From NCBI RefSeq assembly GCF_900156605.1, contig NZ_FTOA01000001.1, forward strand, positions 558,001 through 622,000: DNA of 64,000 bases, in the 5' to 3' direction. This DNA is from Insolitispirillum peregrinum. Its GTDB lineage: Bacteria > Pseudomonadota > Alphaproteobacteria > Rhodospirillales > Rhodospirillaceae. A model generated the notes under the pieces. That model was not told where the DNA came from. It worked only from the letters and a program-made list of their open reading frames with translations, and made no database searches. This document shows positions 30,187 to 38,442 of this stretch, piece by piece. Positions within the stretch are counted from its first letter, which is position 1, and every line of letters starts with the position of its first letter. Made by a program: the position numbers and the translations under genes.

Positions 30187-30238
30187 CAAGTCATTAGAGC
30201 ATTTATCGTGATCCTTGGAGACCGAGAAATGCTCTAGC
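30131..30238 (+). repeat. Two-hairpin alphaproteobacterial repeat at the thiD 3' end
   Basis: Hairpin 1: AGCAAAT (30135-30141) with ATTTGCT (30173-30179), enclosing GCAGATG-gaca-CATCTGC (30147-30164). Hairpin 2: TAGAGCATTT (30195-30204) with AAATGCTCTA (30227-30236). An A-rich spacer joins them. The layout matches the interrupted repeat at 55190-55477. AGAGCAT-type palindromes are widespread in alphaproteobacterial intergenic DNA. Hairpin 1 lies inside the thiD reading frame. Confidence 0.75.
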
Positions 30239-30252
30239 CTGTGATGGAAACA

Positions 30253-30284
30253 AGATGGCCTGCCCCGGATGAAGCAGGCCATTC
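30253..30284 (-). terminator. Terminator after fbpA
   Basis: ATGGCCTGC (30255-30263) pairs with GCAGGCCAT (30274-30282), five to eight bases beyond the fbpA stop on the minus strand, followed there by CTTGTTT. It may serve thiD transcripts from the other side too. Confidence 0.65.
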
Positions 30285-30288
30285 TTCG

Positions 30289-31329
30289 TTACCGCCAGCC
30301 TTCCTTGTCGAACAGCTTGACCGCTTCGGGGACCTGCGCCCCAATGGCGGCGACGTTGATGCTTTCGGCCTTGAATGTTCCCCACGACTTGATCAAGTCA
30401 GATGAGGGCACGCTTTCGACCACCGGGAACTCTCCATTACCTTCGGCATAGATTTTCTGGGCCTCGGGGCTGGCGAGGAATTCGATCAGCTTCAGGGCCT
30501 CGGCGCTGTGCTTGGCGGCCTTGGTGACGCCAGCGCCGGAAACATTGACGTGTGCGCCACGATCATTCTGGTTCGGCCAGAACAGGGCAACCTTGGCGGC
30601 GGCGTCACGTTCCTCGGCTTTGTCCGAGGTGATCATTCCGGCGTAGTAATAGGTGTTGGCGATGGCGATATCGCATTCGCCCGCGGCCACCGCCTGAATC
30701 TGGTCGCGGTCGCCACCCTGCGGAGCACGGGCCATGTTGCCGACGATGCCCTTGACCCAACTGCTGGCCTTGTCCTTGCCATCGGCGGCAATGATGCTGG
30801 CCAGCAGCGACTGGTTATAGACCGACGACGACGAGCGGACGCAGATTTTGCCCTTCCACTTGCTGTCAGCGAGAGCTTCGTAGGTGGACAGGTCGGCAGG
30901 CTTGACGCGGTCCTTGGCATAAAAAATCACCCGCGCCCGGGCTGACAGGCCATACCAATAGCCTTGCGGGTCGCGGTACTTGGCGGGAATGGCCTTGGCG
31001 AGGGCCTCGGACGAGGTGGCTTGCAGCACGCCAGCGTCCTGTGCCTGCCGCAAGCGGGCAACGTCGGTGGTGATCAGCACATCGGCCGGGCTGTCGGCAC
31101 CTTCCTGCACCAGCCGCTCCAGCAACTGTTCTTCCTTGGCCGACAACAGCTTGACCTCGATGCCGGTCTTGGCGGTGAAGCTGTCGAGCAACGGCTTCAT
31201 CAGGTGGTCTTTACGGCCTGAATAGACATTGACCTCGGCGGCATCGGCGCTGGACGGGGCAAGGGCACTGCCAAGGGCGAGCAGCGAGCAGCAGGCGGTC
31301 AGGGCCAGAAAGCGGCTGGAAGCAGACAT
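30289..31329 (-). CDS. fbpA: Ferric iron ABC transporter, periplasmic binding protein
   Basis: A 346-residue solute-binding protein of the FbpA/FutA/Idi type. The signal peptide ends APSSADA (cleavage near residue 30). VNVYSGRKDH begins the mature protein, and NTYYYAGM (Y227-Y229) carries the tyrosines that bind Fe(III) in this family. It is the last gene of fbpB-fbpC-fbpA on the minus strand, but the 101-bp gap from fbpC contains a well-formed Fur-type box, so it has its own iron-controlled promoter. The ATG at 31329 has CAGGAG upstream. A hairpin terminator follows directly. Confidence 0.93.
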   Translation of the reverse strand: MSASSRFLALTACCSLLALGSALAPSSADAAEVNVYSGRKDHLMKPLLDSFTAKTGIEVKLLSAKEEQLLERLVQEGADSPADVLITTDVARLRQAQDAGVLQATSSEALAKAIPAKYRDPQGYWYGLSARARVIFYAKDRVKPADLSTYEALADSKWKGKICVRSSSSVYNQSLLASIIAADGKDKASSWVKGIVGNMARAPQGGDRDQIQAVAAGECDIAIANTYYYAGMITSDKAEERDAAAKVALFWPNQNDRGAHVNVSGAGVTKAAKHSAEALKLIEFLASPEAQKIYAEGNGEFPVVESVPSSDLIKSWGTFKAESINVAAIGAQVPEAVKLFDKEGWR

Positions 31330-31355
31330 GCGGAGGGCTCCTGTAGGGTTGATTA

Positions 31356-31376
31356 TGCAAATAATTCTTATTTGCC
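31356..31376 (-). promoter_or_regulatory. Fur/Mur-type iron box upstream of fbpA
   Basis: GCAAATAA-TTC-TTATTTGC (31357-31375) is a perfect 8-bp inverted repeat around three bases. It closely resembles the TGCAAAT...ATTTGCA consensus of alphaproteobacterial Fur/Mur operators. It lies 28 bp before the fbpA start codon, where a bound repressor would block transcription when iron is plentiful. Confidence 0.85.
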
Positions 31377-31430
31377 TACATTGAGTATCACACCGAAGCG
31401 TCGATCTCCAGATGAAAGATTACGAAAAAT

Positions 31431-32495
31431 TTATAATTTGGCGAAAGCGTGTGTATGGCTCTGATCGACGGTAAAGCCACAGGCAGCGCCAATGGCTGGC
31501 AGGGGACCGCCAAAGGTGCGTGCCTTGAAGAGCGTGCCGTTGATTTCCAGCCAGACCAGCGCCCCACGGCCAATGGGGCGGGCGTCGCGGACGATGGCCT
31601 CACCGTCAGGGTCTGCCGGATTCAGGCTGATCGCCTCGGGCCGGATGACGACCCCGACCGGACTGCCATCGGCGAGGCCGGTCGGTATCACTGCGGGCCG
31701 CAGCCGCCCAAGAGGCGATTGCACGTGCTCACCGTGGATCTGTCCTTCCATGCTGTTGATGTCGCCAAAGAATGCCGCCACAAACGGCGTTGCAGGTGTG
31801 TCATACAGCTCGGTCGGTGTCCCGATCTGAACCACATGTCCGGCCTGCATGATGGCAATCCTGTCGGCCATCAGCAGGGCTTCTTCGGGGTCGTGGGTGA
31901 CCATCACCGTGCAGACGTTGCTTTCCTTCAGAACGCGCAAGGTTTCATCGCGGACCTGATCGCGCAGGCGCTTGTCCAGCCCGGAGAATGGCTCATCCAG
32001 CAGCATCAGGCCCGGTTCGGGGGCAAGGGCACGGGCGAGGGCCACCCGCTGCTGCTGGCCGCCAGACAACTGGTGCGGCCAGGCCATGCTGTGGCTGGCC
32101 ATCCCGACCTGCTGTAACAACGACTGGATTTTGTGCGCGCGGGCCGGGTCACTTTTGGATAGCCCGAATCCGACGTTATCGGCGACGTTCAAATGGGGAA
32201 ACAGGGCAAAATCCTGAAAAAGAAAGCCGACTCCCCGGCGTTCAGGGGGGATAATGCTGCCGGGGCGGCTCAGTTGACGTCCATTCAGTACCACCCGCCC
32301 GCCACTGGGGGGTTCCAGCCCGGCAATCAGGCGCAAGGTGGTGGTCTTGCCGCACCCGGATGGCCCCAACAGACACAGGATTTCGCCGGGGGCTACATGC
32401 ACGGTGACGTCATGCACCACCGGGATGCCATCAAAGACATGGTGCAGGCCAAGCAGGGACAAGCCTGCATCCGATGGGGAAGGGGTTGCAGACAT
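31431..32495 (-). CDS. fbpC: Ferric iron ABC transporter, ATP-binding protein
   Basis: A 354-residue ABC ATPase. Walker [10 protein letters not shown] (44-52), Q-loop [10 protein letters not shown], signature [11 protein letters not shown] (143-153), Walker B LMLLDEP (163-169) and H-loop [10 protein letters not shown] are complete. A C-terminal TOBE domain (about 270-354) follows. The ATG at 32495 has CGGAG upstream; longer in-frame starts would overlap fbpB. The fbpB stop lies 4 bp upstream, so the permease and ATPase are co-translated. Confidence 0.94.
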   Translation of the reverse strand: MSATPSPSDAGLSLLGLHHVFDGIPVVHDVTVHVAPGEILCLLGPSGCGKTTTLRLIAGLEPPSGGRVVLNGRQLSRPGSIIPPERRGVGFLFQDFALFPHLNVADNVGFGLSKSDPARAHKIQSLLQQVGMASHSMAWPHQLSGGQQQRVALARALAPEPGLMLLDEPFSGLDKRLRDQVRDETLRVLKESNVCTVMVTHDPEEALLMADRIAIMQAGHVVQIGTPTELYDTPATPFVAAFFGDINSMEGQIHGEHVQSPLGRLRPAVIPTGLADGSPVGVVIRPEAISLNPADPDGEAIVRDARPIGRGALVWLEINGTLFKARTFGGPLPAIGAACGFTVDQSHTHAFAKL

Positions 32496-32499
32496 GGTG

Positions 32500-34167
32500 T
32501 CAGCTCCGGGGAGAAGAAGAGGCTCCCGGACGGGAGCGGGCAATGGCGCGGCTGAGCAGCAGGACCGGCAGCAGGCCAACCAGCACGATCGCCAGCGCCG
32601 GGGCGGCGGCATCGCTCAGGCGTTCGTCCGAGGCGAGGTTATAGGTGCGCACGGCCAGAGTGTCGAAGTTGAACGGACGCATCAGCAGGGTGGCGGGCAG
32701 TTCTTTCAGGACATCAACAAACACCAGCAAGCCCGCTGCCAGCAGGCTGCCGCGCAGGATGGGCAGATGGACCCGCCGCAACGTTCCGCCGGGGGTTTGC
32801 CCCAGCGTGCGGGCGGCGGCTTCCATCGATGGGGTGACCTTGCCCAGACTGGCCTCGACACCATTCAGCGAGACGGCGAGGAACCGCACCAGATAGGCAT
32901 AGATCAGGGCGACCAGTGTGCCGGTCAGGATCAGGCCGGGGCTCCAGCCGGTCAGCGCGCGCAGGCTGCTGCTGAGGAAACGGTCGGTGGCGGTCAGGGG
33001 GATCAGGATGCCGACGGCGATCACACTGCCGGGGATGGCATAGCCCAACGCCGCCACCCGGCAGAGCGCACGGGTCAGGGGACGGGGGGAAAGGCGCTGG
33101 GCATAGGCCAGTACCAGTGCGACGCTGACCGCCAGCACGGCACTCAGGCATGCCAGCAGAAAGCTGTTGCCCGCCAGAATGGTGAAATCACGGCTCAGCA
33201 GACGGCCAAGACCGCTGTTCCACGCCCATGAGGCCAGAACCAGCAGCGGCAGAGCAAAGCCGAGCACAATGGGGAGCAGGCAGAACAGCAAGGCCAGTCC
33301 GGTGGTCGATGGCGATAACGGCAGCCGGGGCAAGGCGCGATAGCGCGGGGTGGTATGATGAAAGCGCGCCTGCCCGCGCGACCAGCGTTCGACCGACAAC
33401 AGCAGAAAGACAAACCCGGTCAGGACCGCACCCAGCTGAGCCGCCGCAAGGGGCTGGCCCAGTCCCAGCCAGGTGCGATAAATGCCGGTGGACAGGGTAT
33501 CGACGGCAAAGTAATCAACCGTCCCGAAGTCGTTCAGCGTCTCCATCAGGGCCAGTGCCACACCGGCAACAATGGCCGGGCGGGCGAGGGGAAAGGCCAC
33601 CGACCAGAACGCCCGCCATGGGCCCCGGCCAAGGGTGCGGGCGACTTCCAGCACGCAGACCGACTGTTCCAGGAACGCCGTCCGTGCCAGCATGTAGACA
33701 TAAGGGTAGAGGACCAGCGTCAGCACCGCTGCCGCGCCGCCGGTCGAGCGGATGGCCGGAAACCAGTACTCCGCTGCCGTTCGCCAGCCAAACCACAGCC
33801 GCAGCGTGCTCTGGACCGGGCCGGCATAGGCGAACAGATCGGTGAAGGTATAGGCCACCACATAGGCTGGCATGGCCATCGGCAGCAGCAAGGCCCATTC
33901 CAGCCAGCGGGCACCGGGCAGACGGCACATCGTCACCAGCCAGGCGGTGCCGACACCTCCGACGGTCACGCCGCCGCCAACCAACAGCATCAACAGCAGG
34001 GACGTTCCGACATAGCGGGGGAATACGGTGTCCAGCAGATGGCCCCAGACATCCGCCGTTGCAAAGAAAAAGCTGGCGCAGACGGTCAGAATGGGTAACG
34101 CGACCAGCCCGCAGAGAGTCATGGCGGTGATGGTCCAGTGGCGGGACGGGTGAGGAGATGGGGACAT
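32500..34167 (-). CDS. fbpB: Ferric iron ABC transporter, permease
   Basis: A 555-residue fused permease with two BPD_transp_1 domains, about twelve hydrophobic segments in all. Each half carries an EAA loop (EVARTLGRGPWRAFWSVAFPL about 183-203; EAAARTLGQTPGGTLRRVHL about 440-459), where the ATPase docks. I place the start at the ATG at 34167. An in-frame GTG at 34185 would lie within a 23-bp-arm inverted repeat (34171-34224) that ends three bases before the ATG, an unusual arrangement for a start site. No Fur box was found upstream of this gene. Confidence 0.92.
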   Translation of the reverse strand: MSPSPHPSRHWTITAMTLCGLVALPILTVCASFFFATADVWGHLLDTVFPRYVGTSLLLMLLVGGGVTVGGVGTAWLVTMCRLPGARWLEWALLLPMAMPAYVVAYTFTDLFAYAGPVQSTLRLWFGWRTAAEYWFPAIRSTGGAAAVLTLVLYPYVYMLARTAFLEQSVCVLEVARTLGRGPWRAFWSVAFPLARPAIVAGVALALMETLNDFGTVDYFAVDTLSTGIYRTWLGLGQPLAAAQLGAVLTGFVFLLLSVERWSRGQARFHHTTPRYRALPRLPLSPSTTGLALLFCLLPIVLGFALPLLVLASWAWNSGLGRLLSRDFTILAGNSFLLACLSAVLAVSVALVLAYAQRLSPRPLTRALCRVAALGYAIPGSVIAVGILIPLTATDRFLSSSLRALTGWSPGLILTGTLVALIYAYLVRFLAVSLNGVEASLGKVTPSMEAAARTLGQTPGGTLRRVHLPILRGSLLAAGLLVFVDVLKELPATLLMRPFNFDTLAVRTYNLASDERLSDAAAPALAIVLVGLLPVLLLSRAIARSRPGASSSPRS

Positions 34168-34170
34168 TGG

Positions 34171-34224
34171 GCATCCGGGGCACACAGAGATTACGGTAAA
34201 TTAATCTTTGTGTGCCCCGGATGC
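34171..34224. promoter_or_regulatory. Long near-perfect inverted repeat before fbpB
   Basis: The left arm 34171-34193 begins GCATCCGGGGCACACA; the right arm 34202-34224 ends TGTGTGCCCCGGATGC. The arms are 23 bp, with a single mismatch (G-T pair in RNA), and the loop is CGGTAAAT. As RNA from the minus strand it would be extremely stable and holds the only candidate ribosome site (GGATG) of fbpB. No T-run follows, so simple termination of the adh transcript is not the obvious role. Confidence 0.75.
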
Positions 34225-34277
34225 AATTCATTCGCAGGGAGATGGCAAAAAGGGATGCGCTTGTCTTTGTGGATGGA

Positions 34278-35333
34278 TCATTCTGCCATGCTGGCAATGT
34301 CGATCACAAAGCGGTATTTGACATCGTTGTTCAGCATCCGCTCATAGGCTTGATCAATCTGCTGGGCCCGGATCATTTCGATATCAGAGACGATGCCCTT
34401 TTCGGCGCAGAAATCGAGCATCTCCTGCGTTTCGGCAATACCGCCAATCAGCGATCCGGCGATGGAGCGGCGACCAAAGATCAGGTTAAAGACATTCGGC
34501 GACGGGTGGCTGTGATCGGGGGCACCAACCAGACACAGGGTGCCATTCAGCGCCAGCAACGAGATATAATCGTCGAGATTGTGGCTGGCGGCGACGGTAT
34601 TGAGAATGAAATCAAAGCTGCGGGCGTGGTGTGCCATTTCTTCGGCATTGCGGGACACCACCACTTCGTCAGCCCCCAGTGCCAGCGCATCCTGCCGCTT
34701 GCTTTCCGAGGTGGTGAAGGCGACGGTGTGGGCGCCCATGGCATGAGCCAGCTTGATCCCCATGTGTCCCAGACCACCAATGCCAACGATACCGACCTTT
34801 TTGCCCGGACCGGCCTGCCAGTGACGCAGCGGCGAATAAGTGGTGATCCCGGCGCACAACAACGGCGCGACGGCAGCCAGTTGCTCTGCCGGATGGGTGA
34901 TTTTGAGGACGAAATTTTCCTTGACCACGATCTGCTGGGAATAGCCCCCCAGTGTGTGGCCCGGTGCGTCCGGGGTGGGGAAGTTGTAGGTGCCGGTAAA
35001 ACCGTGTTCGCAGTACTGTTCCAGCCCATCATTGCACGGGTCACAGTGCTGGCAGCTATCGACCAGACAGCCGACGCCAACGGTGTCGCCAACCCGGACG
35101 TTCTGCACATGGGCACCGACGGCGCTGACCGTGCCGACAATCTCATGGCCGGGAACGCAGGGGTAGAGGGTGCCTTCCCACTGTGAACGCACCTGATGCA
35201 GGTCGGAATGGCAGACGCCACAGTAAAGAATATCAATCTGCACATCATGCGGACCGGGTTGGCGGCGGCTGATGGTCATGGCTTCCAGCGGTTTGTCGGC
35301 GGCGTGGGCGCCATAGGCTTTGACGAGGGTCAT
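34278..35333 (-). CDS. Zinc-dependent NAD(P)-linked alcohol dehydrogenase (YahK/CAD type)
   Basis: A 351-residue medium-chain dehydrogenase. The catalytic zinc site is C41 (CGVCHSD) and H63-E64 (PGHE); structural zinc ligands are C94, C97, C100 and C108 (DSCQHCDPC...YC). The Rossmann motif GIGGLGHMG lies at about 180-188, and the later TTSESK loop suits NADP(H). This is the cinnamyl-alcohol-dehydrogenase-like group that reduces aldehydes (E. coli YahK, YjgB). The substrate is unknown; aldehyde detoxification is plausible. It is a single gene between the iron transporter and the ferredoxin. Confidence 0.92.
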   Translation of the reverse strand: MTLVKAYGAHAADKPLEAMTISRRQPGPHDVQIDILYCGVCHSDLHQVRSQWEGTLYPCVPGHEIVGTVSAVGAHVQNVRVGDTVGVGCLVDSCQHCDPCNDGLEQYCEHGFTGTYNFPTPDAPGHTLGGYSQQIVVKENFVLKITHPAEQLAAVAPLLCAGITTYSPLRHWQAGPGKKVGIVGIGGLGHMGIKLAHAMGAHTVAFTTSESKRQDALALGADEVVVSRNAEEMAHHARSFDFILNTVAASHNLDDYISLLALNGTLCLVGAPDHSHPSPNVFNLIFGRRSIAGSLIGGIAETQEMLDFCAEKGIVSDIEMIRAQQIDQAYERMLNNDVKYRFVIDIASMAE

Positions 35334-35492
35334 GCTGAAGAGTCCCTTAAAGGCAGGATAAAGAGCGTGAGCCCGGACTCTAGCAACGGTGCGCTTTGAT
35401 GATTAGGGGGCTTGAATTGTATGAGCTTATGAATGGAATTCAAAGGTCAGGGGCGAGGGAAGCCGGAGCAGGGAAGCCGGGGCAGGAAAGAT

Positions 35493-35524
35493 CGTGCGGA
35501 AGGCCAGCCCTGACCTTCCGCACG
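35493..35524 (-). terminator. Hairpin after the ferredoxin gene
   Basis: CGTGCGGAAGG (35493-35503) pairs perfectly with CCTTCCGCACG (35514-35524), 12 bp beyond the ferredoxin stop on the minus strand, followed by ATCTTTCC. It is a likely terminator. Confidence 0.7.
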
Positions 35525-35536
35525 ACTCTGGGCACG

Positions 35537-35929
35537 TTACCTGGCAGCGCGACGCAGGTCGATTTCGACACCGGGTTCGCCGGTGAATTCGACCAGAATG
35601 TCTTCGCTGCGGACGACGTACTGGCACGCCAGACGGTAGGCAGGCGGCATGTCGTTGGTTTCAGCAGCGTAGAGGGTTGCCTTGTCGAGCTTGCCATTGA
35701 CCGACAGGGTAACCTTTTCTTTTTCGGTCAGTGCCGAGGCCATCGGGGGATTGTCACCAAGGACGGTGACTTTCACCAGACAGGAACCGCACTCGCCATC
35801 CTGGCACTGGAACGGAATGGGGACATTGTTCTGCTTGGCGACGGCCAGCAAGGTACCGGTATCGCCAGCGACGGCGTAAACGGTGATGTCTTTCGGCAAG
35901 GTTAAGCCGGAAAAAGTGACGTTTGCCAT
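35537..35929 (-). CDS. [2Fe-2S] ferredoxin resembling FeSII (Shethna protein)
   Basis: A 130-residue plant-type-fold [2Fe-2S] protein with ligands C42-X4-C47-X2-C50 and C102 (FQCQDGECGSC and YRLACQ). From memory it resembles Azotobacter FeSII, the ferredoxin that binds nitrogenase and protects it during oxygen stress. Shared features are AVAG..TLLAVAKQN at the start, the extra segment between third and fourth cysteines (TEKEKVTLSVNGKL), PPAYRLACQ, and the C-terminal LVEFTGEPG. No nif genes are in this window. Alternatively it is a general electron carrier. The ATG at 35929 is preceded by AGGGTCTGG. It is monocistronic. Confidence 0.85.
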   Translation of the reverse strand: MANVTFSGLTLPKDITVYAVAGDTGTLLAVAKQNNVPIPFQCQDGECGSCLVKVTVLGDNPPMASALTEKEKVTLSVNGKLDKATLYAAETNDMPPAYRLACQYVVRSEDILVEFTGEPGVEIDLRRAAR

Positions 35930-36092
35930 GGTCCAGACCCTATTGTCTTTGTTTCAGAAAAGGGGGAGCACGCAACGCCGGGGGGAGCACCCGGGTAAAA
36001 CCCGGGCAGCGATGTGGATATACGATAGGCCTGCCGACTGGCTTCCGCAAGGAAAACTGCCGGGAAAGCGGAGAATGTGTTCGCTCACAACT

Positions 36093-36602
36093 TTAGTCCT
36101 TCAGGTCGGTAGACCGTCGACGAACCCCGCGTGGTGTTGGCGAGCTGCGGCGGCGGCGATCCGGGCCGAAATAGGACGGCAGGCGTACAAACGGGCGCGG
36201 GCGCTCGATGACTTCCCGGATGCGGCCCAGCAGGGAAGCGGCAGAGTACGGTTTGATCAGGAATTCGTTGGCACCGCAATCACGGGCCTCGACCACCCGG
36301 TATATTTCGCTATAGGCGCTGACGACGATCACCGGCATGAAATGGATCGACGGGTTCTCGTCTTTCCTGATGAACTGGATCAATTCATTGCCATTCAGCG
36401 GAGCCATATGCAGTTCGGTGAACAGAATGTCGGGGGTACTGTGGCGCAAAATCTTCAAGGCTTCGGCAGCGTCCGCACACTCCATCCACGACTTGCAGCC
36501 AAAGGCATGGAGAATGGTGCGGAGAATCCGGCGGGAAAACGGATTGGAATCAACAATCATTGCCGTGACATTGCGGAGATATTTTGATTGTCTATGCGAC
36601 AT
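36093..36602 (-). CDS. Response-regulator receiver protein with Glu at the phosphorylation site
   Basis: A 169-residue stand-alone receiver domain (about 10-135) with a basic tail. The phosphoacceptor aspartate is replaced by E63 (DILFTELHMAPLNG). Of the usual acidic pair only D18 remains (IVDSNPFSRR). S95 and K117 (FLIKPYS) keep the switch positions. Such a protein may be locked in one state or regulated without phosphorylation. The tail contains FGPDRRRRSS, an Arg-rich motif frequent at the end of alphaproteobacterial signalling proteins. There is no DNA-binding domain and no kinase nearby. A/T-rich DNA upstream holds its promoter. Confidence 0.88.
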   Translation of the reverse strand: MSHRQSKYLRNVTAMIVDSNPFSRRILRTILHAFGCKSWMECADAAEALKILRHSTPDILFTELHMAPLNGNELIQFIRKDENPSIHFMPVIVVSAYSEIYRVVEARDCGANEFLIKPYSAASLLGRIREVIERPRPFVRLPSYFGPDRRRRSSPTPRGVRRRSTDLKD

Positions 36603-36917
36603 TGTTTAATCCATGGTTCACGGCTTTCGCTTTCGAACGGGAAAGATATTTTACTCTTTTTTGTGATCTGGCGACCCTGTTTTCTGAATCATGCTGGAGA
36701 TATTTCCGGGTCTTCCAGAATAAAGGGGAATTCTATCGGGGATATGGCAAAATCTCAAGAAGAATAGGGATTTTGCGGGTATTCTGACTGCCCCTGTCTT
36801 TGACACGGCATGGTTTTCACCGTAATGGATCGCGATGGAATGGGCCTGGCGGTCCATGATGCAGGTGCAGGGTGATCTCTTGGTCGTGCCCTTGCACGCA
36901 ACCTTTCAGGAGGGACC
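36603..36917. other. AT-rich divergent intergenic region
   Basis: This 315-bp spacer lies between the receiver gene (minus) and the MFS gene (plus). It is AT-rich from 36603 to 36790, where both promoters are expected. No operator, RNA gene or repeat was recognised. The MFS ribosome site AGGAGGG lies at its right end. Confidence 0.4.
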
Positions 36918-38183
36918 ATGTCTGTCGAACCATCTGGACCCGAGGGACAAACAATACCTGCATCCATTGGCGGATCTGATCGTCTGGCGGTGGGCTTTTC
37001 CTGTCTGGGTCATTTCTTTGTCCATTTTTTCGAGCCGACGTTCTTTGTCGTAGCGCTGGTGTTGCCAACCGTTCTGGGCATTTCCTACGAAGCGGTGCTG
37101 GCTCTGGTCGTGGTCGGGAAAGTCCTGCTGGGCCTTGCGGCGCCGCTTGCCGGTTGGCTGGGGGATCGGTGGGGAGCTACCCGCCTGATGCTGATCTATT
37201 TTTTAGGGCTGGGAGCCGCCGGGATTGCCTGTGGCCTTGGCAGCACATCATGGGAATTGGGGGTTGCCCTGACCGCCTTGGGGCTGTTTGGCTCGATCTA
37301 TCATCCGGTCGGGATCGCCTGGCTGGTGCGGACCGCCCATAGCCAGGGCAAGGCGCTGGGGGTGAATGGAATTTTTGGCAGTCTGGGGCCCGCGGTGGCA
37401 GGGGTGGTTGCCGGTGCGCTGACCGAATGGGTCAGTTGGCGGGCGGCGTTTCTGGTGCCGGGTAGCCTTGCCATTGTGACCGGAGCCGTGTTCTGGCTCA
37501 GCCTGCGGAAAGGCTGGGTTGTTAACGGCAAGGCCCGGACGCGTGCGGTGGTGGCGGTCCAGAAGGGTGATACCGTTCGTGCCTTCATGGTGCTGGCGTT
37601 GGGCATGCTGGTCGGTGGACTGGTCTATCAGTCGACACAGGCGGCTTTGCCGAAAGTCTTTGATGACCGCCTGTTTGGCTTTCTTGGCGGTGGTACCGTC
37701 GGGCCGGGAACAGCGGTGATGCTGGTGTACGGTTTTTCGGCCTGTTTCCAGCTGGTCGCCGGTCATCTGGCCGATCGTTTTTCCCTGAAATGGGTCTACC
37801 TGTTGGCCTGGCTGGTGCAGGGGCCGTTGCTGGCAATGGCAGCCTGGGCGACTGGTGCTCCGCTGGTTGGTGTGGCAATGCTGATGGTGACCTTTAACAC
37901 CAGCACCCTGCCGGCAGAAAACATGCTGCTGGCGCGCTATACACCCGAAAAGTGGCGGGGGACTGCCTATGGGCTGAAATTCGTGCTGAATTTCGGCATG
38001 GCGGCTCTGGCTGTTCCTGTTGTTGGCATGGTGCGGGCGGCGACGGGGGATTTGACGGCGCTGTTCGTTGTGCTGGCTGCTCTGGCTGGAATGGTGGCGC
38101 TGGCTGCTTTTGCCTTGCCCGCAATGTCGGGTCACAAGGAAGGGCGGAGCCAGATGGAAACGGCAAAGGCTGGTCGTTCTTAA
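36918..38183 (+). CDS. MFS transporter
   Basis: A 421-residue major facilitator carrier with about twelve hydrophobic segments. The conserved loop between helices 2 and 3 is GWLGDRWGATR, and LGLFGSIYHPVGIAWLVR resembles the fosmidomycin-resistance (Fsr)-like group. The ATG at 36918 follows the strong ribosome site CAGGAGGGACC. It stands alone between the receiver gene and the flagellar genes. The substrate cannot be predicted. Confidence 0.88.
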   Translation: MSVEPSGPEGQTIPASIGGSDRLAVGFSCLGHFFVHFFEPTFFVVALVLPTVLGISYEAVLALVVVGKVLLGLAAPLAGWLGDRWGATRLMLIYFLGLGAAGIACGLGSTSWELGVALTALGLFGSIYHPVGIAWLVRTAHSQGKALGVNGIFGSLGPAVAGVVAGALTEWVSWRAAFLVPGSLAIVTGAVFWLSLRKGWVVNGKARTRAVVAVQKGDTVRAFMVLALGMLVGGLVYQSTQAALPKVFDDRLFGFLGGGTVGPGTAVMLVYGFSACFQLVAGHLADRFSLKWVYLLAWLVQGPLLAMAAWATGAPLVGVAMLMVTFNTSTLPAENMLLARYTPEKWRGTAYGLKFVLNFGMAALAVPVVGMVRAATGDLTALFVVLAALAGMVALAAFALPAMSGHKEGRSQMETAKAGRS

Positions 38184-38357
38184 TGACCTTTTAACAGGAA
38201 CCTGCTTTTCTTGTATGGCAAGGAGTTACGAGAAGTGCCGGGTCAGGACGGCACCTTTTGCAGGGTACGGCAAATATTGCCTCTTCGCGCAGAGGTCCTG
38301 AAGCAGGATGTAAATAAAAAATTGTTTGTTTCCTGCTGGTTACTGGAATGTGTCGAG

Positions 38358-38373
38358 TGGCATGCGATTTGCT
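38358..38373 (+). promoter_or_regulatory. Sigma-54 (RpoN) promoter upstream of fliK
   Basis: TGGCATGCGATTTGCT matches the -24/-12 consensus TGGCACGNNNNTTGCW at all fixed positions but one (T for C). It lies 69 bp before the fliK ATG, leaving room for transcription start near 38385. RpoN control of hook genes is known in several alphaproteobacteria. Confidence 0.75.
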
Positions 38374-38442
38374 TTGTGAACGCCATGTGCATGGTGTGCC
38401 TGGCTTGGTTAAGGCTCGGAAAGAAAAGACGAGGACAGAATC

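Noticed and set aside
34168-34185. GTG at 34185 as the fbpB start
   Set aside because: It lies inside the long inverted repeat and has no ribosome site. The ATG at 34167 begins directly after the structure.
34171-34224. Ordinary terminator for the alcohol dehydrogenase gene
   Set aside because: Position fits, but there is no T-run, and the stem is far longer than needed and abuts a start codon; kept as a regulatory candidate.
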